20,628 bases of DNA from CAYVAP01 sp964521065 (GTDB lineage Bacteria > Bacteroidota > Bacteroidia > J057). Below, piece by piece: positions 14,465-20,628 of this stretch. The position numbers were made by a program, and so were the translations under genes. Each line of letters starts with the position of its first letter. Position 1 is the stretch's first letter. The stretch is from positions 1 through 20,628 of the forward strand of contig CAZFPQ010000123.1 in assembly GCA_964521065.1 (NCBI GenBank). Direction: 5' to 3'. A model generated the notes under the pieces. The model was not told the DNA's origin, did not search any database, and worked only from the letters and a program-made list of their open reading frames with translations.

Positions 14465-15085
14465 ATGCCTTTCCATTACCTTTCCACCCTCTTTCGGATC
14501 TTACTTGTTGGCTTTATGCTCGGGCTGGGCTCCATACAAGCTCAGTCTTCTGATCCCACTCCCAAACCTGATCGCTACCTTGGCAAGTTTACCATACTGG
14601 CTGGATTGAGTCAACCGATCTTTCTGAGTGGTTACAACTTGGCGGCTACCTACTTTACCTCCAAGTGGAGCTTTGAGTATTCCCATGGCTGGAGCTTGGA
14701 CTATCCAACCGCGATCCGCGACGAAAACCTACTGAGCCTTTCTTCACCCTATAGCACGGGCTTTGGGGTAGGGTATCGCTTTACCCGGAATTTTGATTTG
14801 AGGGCAGAATTCAAGGCGAATGGCTACCAAGCACAGTTGATCAATGGTGAGACCTTGGAGTATACCACGTTTGTGATTGGGCTAGGGGCTTACTACCGAT
14901 TGCACCTCTGGCGAGGGATCATCCTCGAACCTTCCCTTCGATACTGGCCTAATCTCAGCTCTACGCTACCAGGAAACCTCCATACCTATGCTGCTACAGA
15001 TGGAGCGACGCTAACTCACGAGGCCAATGACTATGGGCTTTTTGCAAACGTGTCTATCGGATACGTCATCGGTAGTCACCGATAG
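14465..15085 (+). CDS. Putative outer-membrane beta-barrel protein
   Basis: A 206 aa exported protein with a signal peptide (about 1-26, cleavage near IQA-QSS) followed by alternating amphipathic strands rich in aromatic residues: GKFTILAGLSQPIF, NLAATYFTSKWSFEYSHGWS, TGFGVGYRFTRNFDLRAEFK, FVIGLGAYYRLHL, GIILEPSLRYWP and a final LFANVSIGYVIGSHR. About eight to ten strands fit a small barrel. I do not recognise a named family and propose no substrate. It starts at the ATG at 14465 and lies 32 bases before an SDR gene on the same strand, though nothing else links their roles. Confidence 0.75.
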   Translation: MPFHYLSTLFRILLVGFMLGLGSIQAQSSDPTPKPDRYLGKFTILAGLSQPIFLSGYNLAATYFTSKWSFEYSHGWSLDYPTAIRDENLLSLSSPYSTGFGVGYRFTRNFDLRAEFKANGYQAQLINGETLEYTTFVIGLGAYYRLHLWRGIILEPSLRYWPNLSSTLPGNLHTYAATDGATLTHEANDYGLFANVSIGYVIGSHR

Positions 15086-15117
15086 CCGGTTTGAACCACA
15101 ACATAACCCTATTCTAT

Positions 15118-16062
15118 ATGTCTGTTCATGTCATTTTTGGGGCTGGCTCAGCTGGCCGTGCCACCATGCAAGCCTTACAGTTACAGGGGTGCCGAGTTAA
15201 AATGATAAGCCGCTCCATAAAACCGGGTCTCCCCAGCTCAGTAGACCAGGTAGCAGGAGACGCTACCGATGTCGAATTCGTGAAGTCAGTCACGCAGGAT
15301 GCGGCAGTCGTTTATCAGACCCTTGGCGCTCCTTATCATCGCTGGAAGGAAGAGCTCTTTCCTATGCAAAAGTCCTTAGTTGAGGGGATTCGGGGGCGGA
15401 ATATCCCATTAGTTGCCTTAGAAAACTTATACCTATATGGAGATACGCTAGGCAAACCGATGACGGAGTTTTCAACTTTGCAGGCTCAAACCCGCAAAGG
15501 AAAAGTCAGATTGGCCATGGCTCAGCAGCTTCAAACTGCGCATGCCAAAGGGGACATTCAGGTTGCCCAAGTGAGAGCCGCGGACTTCATTGGTCCTGGA
15601 GTGACCCAGTCGGTAATCGGTGAAAATTTCTTTCAGTCCCTCACGAAAGGCAGGACCACTTGGGTATTAGGGGAGCCTGACCAGCTTCACACCTTCAGTT
15701 ATATCCCAGATCTAGGTAAAACTATGGTCAGGGTAGGGCAAAAGGAAGAATTCTTTGGTCATACTTGGCACGTACCCAGTCCCGCGCCCAAAAGTGTTGG
15801 GGAGTTAGTTCACCGTTTTGCGGAAGAATTAGGAGAGCAGCCCAAACTGGCAGCTACGCCCGCCTGGCTGCTCAAAATTATGGGAATCTTTCAACCTGAG
15901 CTCGGGGAACTACCTGAGATGCTTTATCAGTGGAAGCAGCCTTTTATCATGGAGCACTCTCATAGCTCGGAAAACTTAGGGATAACGCCCACACCTTGGC
16001 AGGAGATTATTTCCGAAATGCTCGCCTCTTGGCGGCAAAAAATGTTGACCATTAAGTCATAA
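15118..16062 (+). CDS. Atypical NAD(P)-binding SDR / epimerase-like protein
   Basis: A 314 aa Rossmann-fold protein. I use the ATG at 15118 (MSVHVIFGAGSAG), not a TTG nine codons earlier, because the nucleotide-binding loop must lie close to the N-terminus. GAGSAGRA (8-15) is the glycine motif, then ISRS for cofactor ribose. YQTLGAPYHRWKEELFP, LVALENLYLYG (the usual catalytic Tyr region, here with ENLYLYG instead of a classical YxxxK), RAADFIGPGV, TFSYIPDLGKTMV and a C-terminal substrate lobe place it among atypical SDRs close to NAD-dependent epimerases. Loss of YxxxK hints at a reductase or sensory role with altered chemistry. The substrate is unknown. It stands alone before a 109-base gap. 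Confidence 0.8.
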   Translation: MSVHVIFGAGSAGRATMQALQLQGCRVKMISRSIKPGLPSSVDQVAGDATDVEFVKSVTQDAAVVYQTLGAPYHRWKEELFPMQKSLVEGIRGRNIPLVALENLYLYGDTLGKPMTEFSTLQAQTRKGKVRLAMAQQLQTAHAKGDIQVAQVRAADFIGPGVTQSVIGENFFQSLTKGRTTWVLGEPDQLHTFSYIPDLGKTMVRVGQKEEFFGHTWHVPSPAPKSVGELVHRFAEELGEQPKLAATPAWLLKIMGIFQPELGELPEMLYQWKQPFIMEHSHSSENLGITPTPWQEIISEMLASWRQKMLTIKS

Positions 16063-16131
16063 TCAGACTTGCCCCAGACCACATCAACTCTAATAGAATA
16101 TGGAGCATTAGGACTAATGCCCAGCTTTCTT

Positions 16132-16156
16132 CCATACCCCCATACCTCCCATACCC
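16132..16156 (-). repeat. G-rich (C-rich on plus) tract before the cytochrome c peroxidase gene
   Basis: CCATACCCCCATACCTCCCATACCC-type sequence, about three copies of an 8-base unit, ending 16 bases before the start codon at 16172; a further ATACCC lies just before the ATG. On the minus strand it has G3-5 tracts separated by TAT. It is similar to the plus-strand tract at 13678-13706. Confidence 0.6.
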
Positions 16157-16171
16157 TTTCATCAAATACCC

Positions 16172-17308
16172 ATGCAATCTTCCACCATCCTCTCCATTTT
16201 TGCTTGCTTTCTCTTGACTCTAAGTGCCTGTGCACCTGAGGTGACGGCTACGCGCGGAGATTTTGAGCCTTTACCTTTATCTCTGCCAGAGAGATTTGAT
16301 AATCCTTCGAGTCCAGAAAAACTTTCCCTGGGCAAACTGCTCTTCTATGATCCGATTCTTTCTGGAGAAAAAGATGTGGCCTGTGCTACTTGCCACCATC
16401 CCCGTCATGCCTTTGCTGACGATAGGGAATTGTCACTGGGGGTGGGAGGCAGGGGACTTGGACCAACCCGTCAAGATCAATCCGGTGGCAGCATTCCTCC
16501 TGCGAAGCGTAACTCCCCTAGCTTGATCAACGTCGCATACAATGGCTTGGTACAAGGAGGATTTTTGGATCAGGCCGAATCTCCTATGTTTTGGGATCAC
16601 CGGGCCATGAGTTTAGAAACTCAAGCCATTGGCCCCTTACTTTCCTTTGAAGAAATGAGGGGAAATGCCTATGCAGAGGCCGATGCCTTGGATAGCATCG
16701 TAGCTCGACTCCAAAACAACCCGGAATATGTAGCTCTTTTCCAAAAAGCCTTTCCAGGTGAATCTTCCTTGGAGGCTACTCAAATTGCTCAGGCTTTGGC
16801 TGTATACCAACGTTCTTTGGTAGCGCCTAACTCTCGCTTTGACCGCTACCTTCGGGGAGAGACTTCTGCTTTGACTCCAGATGAAATCACGGGTTTAGAT
16901 CAGTTCATTGCTCGTGGTTGTGCAGAGTGTCATAGTGGCCCTATGTTATCCGATTATGAACTACATCGGCTCGGAGTCGCAGATCACCCAGGCCTGAGAG
17001 ATTCCGACCGAGGCAATGGCCAGGATCAATTTAAAACCCCCACTTTGCGAAATGTTACGCGCACGGCACCCTACATGCACAACGGGACTCAGGCGACATT
17101 GGAAGATGTAATTCAGTTTTACAACGATCAACAATCACTTCATCCCTCCGTAGCAGATAACCAACTCGCCTTAGAGTTTTTGGCTTTAGGTGGGGTCTCG
17201 AATCGCCGCCGAAACCAAATCATCGCTTTTCTTGGTACGCTAGAATCGGATCCAGTCGATATGACCATCCCTTTACGAGTGCCTAGTGGCTTACCGGTTC
17301 CTAAATAA
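16172..17308 (+). CDS. Di-heme cytochrome c peroxidase / MauG family lipoprotein
   Basis: A 378 aa periplasmic-side lipoprotein: signal peptide with lipobox LSAC, acyl C20. Two heme c sites are present, CATCH at 71-75 and CAECH at 250-254. Other family marks are LGKLLFYDPILSGEKDVA, RNSPSLINVAYN, MFWDHRAMSLETQA, GCAECHSGPMLSDYELHRLG, FKTPTLRNVTRTAPYMHNG (M302 as a likely axial ligand of the second heme) and LEDVIQFYN. Such enzymes reduce hydrogen peroxide with electrons from small cytochromes, or as MauG relatives modify a partner protein; the sequence cannot tell the two apart. The length is within the family range. Its heme maturation genes are elsewhere. No cotranscribed imelysin or other partner is seen, so its physiological donor stays open. 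Confidence 0.93.
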   Translation: MQSSTILSIFACFLLTLSACAPEVTATRGDFEPLPLSLPERFDNPSSPEKLSLGKLLFYDPILSGEKDVACATCHHPRHAFADDRELSLGVGGRGLGPTRQDQSGGSIPPAKRNSPSLINVAYNGLVQGGFLDQAESPMFWDHRAMSLETQAIGPLLSFEEMRGNAYAEADALDSIVARLQNNPEYVALFQKAFPGESSLEATQIAQALAVYQRSLVAPNSRFDRYLRGETSALTPDEITGLDQFIARGCAECHSGPMLSDYELHRLGVADHPGLRDSDRGNGQDQFKTPTLRNVTRTAPYMHNGTQATLEDVIQFYNDQQSLHPSVADNQLALEFLALGGVSNRRRNQIIAFLGTLESDPVDMTIPLRVPSGLPVPK

Positions 17309-17362
17309 AAACGAAGCTATTGGGGCAGATCCTTTCCCCGTAAATTGATTATCTTGATTCTT

Positions 17363-18388
17363 ATGAAGGACAAATGGATACGGATCATTGGCTATCCCAT
17401 TGTAATTGGCATCTCGGCCTACGTTTTTCATCACGATGCCGTGCAGGCTGGTGGCTGGGAATTGATGAAAGGAGTGGGTATGGCTACCTTATTCACGGTA
17501 CTAATTTGGGAAGGTAATCGGCTGGTTTTTAAGAAAATGGCAGAGTTACTGCCTCGGATTGATCAGACAGTTTGGCGTGTGATCGGAGAAATTGGTCTTT
17601 CGGTGGTGTACTCCACCTTGGTTCAAGTTGTCGTTATTGCTGTGCTGTTCATGTGGCTGGGCTTACCATCAGACAAGGGCATGAATGCCATTGATTGGTA
17701 TGAATGCGTACTCTTTTCTTTGGTGCCCCTTCCAGTGATGGGCTTGGTGTACGAAGCGAGTTACTTTTTTCAAGAGTGGAAAAAGAACATCCAGCGTTCT
17801 GAGTCTTTGGCCAGGAGCCATGTCCAGGCTCAACTTGATGCCCTGAAAAAACAGTTGGATCCCCATTTTCTTTTCAATAGCCTCAACACCCTGGCCTACC
17901 TGATTGATTTGGAAAATGAGCCAGCCCAGGAATATCTATCTCGACTTTCTACGGTCTACCGCTATGTACTTGAGAACCGAGACCGAGCCACGGTGACCCT
18001 GGCAGATGAACTCGCTTTTGTAGAAGACTACCTATACCTTAATCAGGTGCGATACAGAGAAAACCTACAAATTGAGCGACGGCTCAGTGACGAAAGCCAA
18101 AAAGGAAAAATACCTGCCCTAAGTCTGCAACTGCTGGTTGAAAATGCCATTAAGCACAACGTCATTTCTCCAGAACGCCCCTTGAAAATTTCCATCGTTG
18201 GAGACCATTCAGGGGTAACTGTTAGCAACACGAAGCAACCCAGGGCGTCCTTGGCTCAATCAACCAAAGTCGGGTTGAGAAACCTCAGAGAACAATATAG
18301 ACTCTTGACCAAACAGTCTGTGGAGGTGAAAGATATTGGAGATCTCTTTCAAGTACATCTGCCTTTCCTTGAAGTCCAAGCTACATGA
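17363..18388 (+). CDS. LytS-family sensor histidine kinase
   Basis: A 341 aa membrane kinase. The ATG at 17363 (MKDKWIRIIG) is preferred over an upstream TTG at 17345 that would add six residues. The N-terminal half has four predicted transmembrane helices (about 8-23, 36-52, 76-100, 112-134) and no large extracellular domain. Then come a dimerisation helix and the His_kinase motif LKKQLDPHFLFNSLNTLAYL with phospho-acceptor H168, EYLSRLSTVYRYVLEN, and an ATPase N-box LLVENAIKHNVISP, with a degenerate G-box (VGLRNLREQYRLL). It phosphorylates the LytTR regulator whose start codon overlaps its stop by ATGA (18385-18388), so the two are translationally coupled. The signal sensed is unknown. Confidence 0.93.
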   Translation: MKDKWIRIIGYPIVIGISAYVFHHDAVQAGGWELMKGVGMATLFTVLIWEGNRLVFKKMAELLPRIDQTVWRVIGEIGLSVVYSTLVQVVVIAVLFMWLGLPSDKGMNAIDWYECVLFSLVPLPVMGLVYEASYFFQEWKKNIQRSESLARSHVQAQLDALKKQLDPHFLFNSLNTLAYLIDLENEPAQEYLSRLSTVYRYVLENRDRATVTLADELAFVEDYLYLNQVRYRENLQIERRLSDESQKGKIPALSLQLLVENAIKHNVISPERPLKISIVGDHSGVTVSNTKQPRASLAQSTKVGLRNLREQYRLLTKQSVEVKDIGDLFQVHLPFLEVQAT

Positions 18389-19164
18389 GTTGTTTGATCA
18401 TTGAAGATGAATTCCCTGCGGCGGCAAGGCTGAGAGCCCTGATTGAAAAAGTAGCTCCCAGCATGGTCGTGGGGCCTACCTTAGAAAGTGTGGAGAAAGC
18501 CGTTGCCTATCTCAGAGAGCAGCCGCATCCCGACTTGATCTTTTCGGATATCCATTTGAGCGACGGCTTGAGTTTTGATATTTATCGCCAAGTTCCCGTA
18601 GGATCTCCAATTATTTTCACCACTGCTTTTGATCAATATGCCATCAAGGCCTTTGAGGTCAACAGCATTGACTACTTGCTCAAACCTATCCGAGCAGATC
18701 ACCTACAGAAAGCCCTGGCAAAATGGCAGCAACGCAAAGTCGATCTCGATTTTCAGGCTCAATTCCGCCAGATGCTTGCTCAAATGCCAATGGGCAACAC
18801 TCCTCCCAAGAGTTACAAAACACGCTTTTTGGTCAAAGGGCGAGATCAACTTATTCCAGTAGAGGCCGGAGAGATTGCCTATTTTTCAAGTGCTCACGAG
18901 GTGGTTTACCTGGTGACTTATTCTGGACGTAGATGGGCTTTGGATTTTACCCTTGATGAATTGGAACAAAAACTGGATCCACAAGATTTTTTTAGGCTAA
19001 ATCGCCAATTTCTCGGTAGCTTAAATGCCATAGAGGCCATTCATCCCTACTTTAATGGAAGATTAAAGCTTCAATTACAACCCGCTCCACAAAAAGAAGT
19101 ATTGGTTAGCCGTGAGAAAGCCAAGCGTTTTAAGGCATGGTTGGAGGGAGAAAAAGAGGAATGA
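18385..19164 (+). CDS. LytTR-family response regulator
   Basis: A 259 aa transcription factor partnered with the upstream kinase. The receiver domain (1-120) has acidic residues in IIEDEFPA (E7, D8), the phosphorylated D55 in IFSDIHLSDG, TT in IIFTTAFDQYAIKAF (79-80) and K100 in DYLLKPI. A linker with QFRQMLAQMPMGN follows. The LytTR DNA-binding domain (about 145-255) is seen in RFLVKGRDQLIPVEAGEIAY, RRWALDFTLDELEQKLDPQD, FFRLNRQFLGSLNAIEAI and VLVSREKAKRFKAWL. Target genes are not evident here; the adjacent zinc-finger gene (40 bases downstream) may be co-transcribed. The start overlaps the kinase stop. Confidence 0.94.
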   Translation: MSCLIIEDEFPAAARLRALIEKVAPSMVVGPTLESVEKAVAYLREQPHPDLIFSDIHLSDGLSFDIYRQVPVGSPIIFTTAFDQYAIKAFEVNSIDYLLKPIRADHLQKALAKWQQRKVDLDFQAQFRQMLAQMPMGNTPPKSYKTRFLVKGRDQLIPVEAGEIAYFSSAHEVVYLVTYSGRRWALDFTLDELEQKLDPQDFFRLNRQFLGSLNAIEAIHPYFNGRLKLQLQPAPQKEVLVSREKAKRFKAWLEGEKEE

Positions 19165-19204
19165 TCGCTTTGATTGCTGATGGAGGACCCCCAAAATACT
19201 ACTT

Positions 19205-19477
19205 ATGCTAAATCCTAAAGCTTGCGCTCATCTAGAGAACGTTAAAGTTCCAGAATTACCAGATAACTTGGTCTGCGAGGAATGTATCAAGACAGGAGAT
19301 TCTTGGGTCCATCTTAGAGTTTGCCTGACCTGCGGCAAAATACACTGTTGTGACAGTTCTCCGAATAAGCATGCGACCAAACACCATCACGAAACAGAAC
19401 ATCCGACCATTGCCTCCGCCGAACCAGGGGAAAGATGGATGTGGTGTTATGTGGATGAGAAGATAATGAAATACTGA
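19205..19477 (+). CDS. UBP-type zinc-finger protein
   Basis: A 90 aa protein made up wholly of a ZnF-UBP domain, the fold that binds the ubiquitin C-terminus in USP5 and HDAC6. All candidate zinc ligands are visible: C7, H9, C24, C27, C40, C43, C48, H56, H60 and H66, in patterns CxH, CEEC, CLTCGKIHCC and HATKHHHETEH. The conserved aromatic end RWMWCYVDE resembles WCY in the eukaryotic proteins, but the Arg that grips the ubiquitin diglycine is not where it is in HDAC6, as CCDSSPNKH takes its place. Such stand-alone proteins occur in many bacteria without ubiquitin; the ligand may be a free C-terminal tail. It follows the LytTR gene closely on the same strand. Confidence 0.9.
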   Translation: MLNPKACAHLENVKVPELPDNLVCEECIKTGDSWVHLRVCLTCGKIHCCDSSPNKHATKHHHETEHPTIASAEPGERWMWCYVDEKIMKY

Positions 19478-19514
19478 AACCAGGAGGGGTGTTATTTCCT
19501 ATCTGGTTCCAGTA
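19472..19514. terminator. Candidate bidirectional terminator hairpin
   Basis: TACTGAAACCAG (19472-19483) pairs with CTGGTTCCAGTA (19503-19514) with one mismatch, 19-base loop. It lies at the junction of the convergent zinc-finger and metallopeptidase genes and overlaps the stop codon of the former. No T-run follows on either strand, so factor-independent termination is uncertain. Confidence 0.45.
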
Positions 19515-19523
19515 CATATCCCC

Positions 19524-20201
19524 CTATCGCTGGGAGCGCATAAAAATACTCGCGTAGTACAGCAAGGTCGCCAATGAGCCTAAAGCTGCTACGACGTAGG
19601 TCCCTGCAGCCCATCTTAGGCCTTTTGCCGCGTCTTCGTGCTCTTGTCCTCGGGTCAATCCAGACTTTTCCAACCAAGCCAAGGCGCGCTTACTGGCATC
19701 AAATTCTACTGGCAAGGTGAGGAAACTAAATAGGGTAGAGGCGGCTAAAGCAATTACCCCAATCAGTAACAGCTGAGGAAAGGTGTTGAGCAGCATAACT
19801 CCCCCTAGCAAAAGCCAAGGAGTGAAACGGTTGGCAATACTTACCACTGGAACCAAGGCCGAGCGCATTTGAAGGAATGAGTAAGCTTGTGCATGCTGCA
19901 CCGCATGACCACATTCGTGGGCCGCTACCGCAGCAGCAGTGATGTTTCGTTGCTGATATACCGCATCGCTCAAGTTTACTGTGCGTTTGGCGGGATTATA
20001 ATGGTCAGTAAGCATCCCACCGGTGTGAACAACCTGTACATCGTGGATGCCATAATCAGCCAGCATGCGCTCTGCGATCTCTGCTCCGCTGAGACCCGAA
20101 GAAGTGGCTTTCTGAGATAGGGATTTCATTACGCTGTTGAATCGTTGACGGACAATCCAACTGGCCAAAAAAACCAATCCCATCAAGAGGTAAATTCCCA
20201 T
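19524..20201 (-). CDS. Membrane zinc metallopeptidase (YugP family)
   Basis: A 225 aa membrane protein of the neutral zinc metallopeptidase type (YugP/DUF3267-neighbour class). It begins with a hydrophobic segment (1-17), and the active site is AAAVAAHECGHAVQHAQ with HEcGH at 95-99 (zinc ligands H95 and H99, catalytic E96). The surrounding text fits: GLSGAEIAERMLADYGI, VVHTGGMLTDHYNPAKRTVNLSDAVYQ, and a C-terminal hydrophobic part of two or three segments (about 115-215), with TLPVEFDASKRALAWLE in the loop. Its substrate is unknown; it may trim membrane proteins. It converges on the zinc-finger gene and stands alone, with an AT-rich upstream region. Confidence 0.92.
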   Translation of the reverse strand: MGIYLLMGLVFLASWIVRQRFNSVMKSLSQKATSSGLSGAEIAERMLADYGIHDVQVVHTGGMLTDHYNPAKRTVNLSDAVYQQRNITAAAVAAHECGHAVQHAQAYSFLQMRSALVPVVSIANRFTPWLLLGGVMLLNTFPQLLLIGVIALAASTLFSFLTLPVEFDASKRALAWLEKSGLTRGQEHEDAAKGLRWAAGTYVVAALGSLATLLYYASIFMRSQR

Positions 20202-20528
20202 TTGATTTAAGTGTTATGTTGGTTTAGGCTTAACAATTTTGCAATAAAGGGAAGAGATTTGATATGTGGATTTTAAGACAAATAGATAGATTTTGTTTCA
20301 AACTCCCTGGCTGAATTAAGACGGATCACGATGGGGAATATTTTATGACATTGATTATCAGAATTTTGTGTAGAAAAGTACTGGTTTTGATAGAATTTTA
20401 GACTTGCTTTGTTGAAGTTAAAAAAACCTACTCATGATTATGAATTTTTCATAATTTAGAGGCTAACTCTGAAAAAGCCTTTGCTTTGTCGAGTTCTTTT
20501 ATTTGCTAAGGAACACTCAAAAAATAAG
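20202..20528. other. AT-rich intergenic region
   Basis: No gene is supported. The region should hold the promoter of the minus-strand metallopeptidase, but I find no clear match to the consensus. A perfect inverted repeat, ATTATGAA/TTCATAAT around TTT, lies at 20437-20455. Confidence 0.5.
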
Positions 20529-20628
20529 TCATGCCTTTTTGCTTGGCCTTTTGCCCCATCTCTTCGTCCCTGACTCAGCAGTGGGCCCCTTAATCCCACT
20601 GCTTCGCACCTTAGCTCCGACAAGTCGG
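20529..20628 (-). other. GC-richer block with hairpins at the right edge, possible repeat end
   Basis: Base composition rises sharply after about 20530. AGCAGTGGG (20577-20585) pairs with CCCACTGCT (20595-20603) over nine bases, and CCGAC/GTCGG pairs at 20617-20628. The minus strand is open from the window edge to a TGA at 20529-20531 (32 codons, very Lys/Arg/Gly-rich, ending KRWGKRPSKKA), but without a start or homology I do not call it a gene. The start of a dispersed intergenic repeat is my best guess; the block is cut by the window edge. Confidence 0.4.

Noticed and set aside
17309..17362. Terminator hairpin GGGG/CCCC between the peroxidase and kinase genes
   Set aside because: The stem has only four base pairs and no T-run follows it.

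Overview
The window reads as a chromosomal segment of a Bacteroidota bacterium, most likely of the Saprospiria (Saprospira/Lewinella/Haliscomenobacter type). The taxonomic call is inference from: a promoter of the Bacteroidota form (TTG, about 19 bp, TAnnTTTG) in front of the SRP RNA; almost no Shine-Dalgarno sequences; a dut / TPR lipoprotein / DUF4292 lipoprotein / EnvC-like protein cluster typical of this phylum; many lipoproteins; and LytS/LytTR signalling. Coding density is high and most genes are housekeeping or envelope genes. I see no phage, insertion sequence, CRISPR array, tRNA or rRNA.

Left part (1-1880): a (TTAGCCC)n heptamer array touches the window edge, directly behind the stop codon of aroK (shikimate kinase, minus strand). 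Three bases upstream of aroK, in the same operon, lies a protein with a helical N-terminal domain, a Pro-rich linker and a CHAT (caspase-like) domain in which both catalytic residues are replaced. Divergent from it is the small SRP RNA gene (ffs) with a clear promoter and a hairpin terminator after it.

Middle (1900-11770): ribD (riboflavin), a polyprenol-phosphate-mannose-synthase-like GT2 enzyme, dut, a TPR lipoprotein, a beta-helix lipoprotein that appears inserted in the conserved cluster, a DUF4292 lipoprotein, an EnvC-like LytM protein lacking zinc ligands, a BI-1 family membrane protein with a strong terminator, then an SDR-type L-threonine dehydrogenase convergent with an exported glutathione peroxidase.

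Right part (11900-20628): an OmpA-like protein with a second, degenerate OmpA-like half, a membrane-anchored helix-hairpin-helix protein, a strong terminator, a short PRPP-synthetase-like protein on the minus strand, a small outer-membrane barrel, an atypical SDR, a di-heme cytochrome c peroxidase/MauG lipoprotein, a LytS-type kinase with its LytTR regulator (ATGA overlap), a small UBP-type zinc-finger protein, and a convergent membrane zinc metallopeptidase. The last 430 bases are AT-rich and then change to a GC-richer block with hairpins that looks like the end of a repeat cut by the window edge.

The strongest candidates for something less described are the active-site-less CHAT protein coupled to aroK, the G-rich heptamer/octamer tracts found at three intergenic sites, and the beta-helix lipoprotein inserted in the dut-envC cluster. 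I do not see a complete new defence or mobile system.
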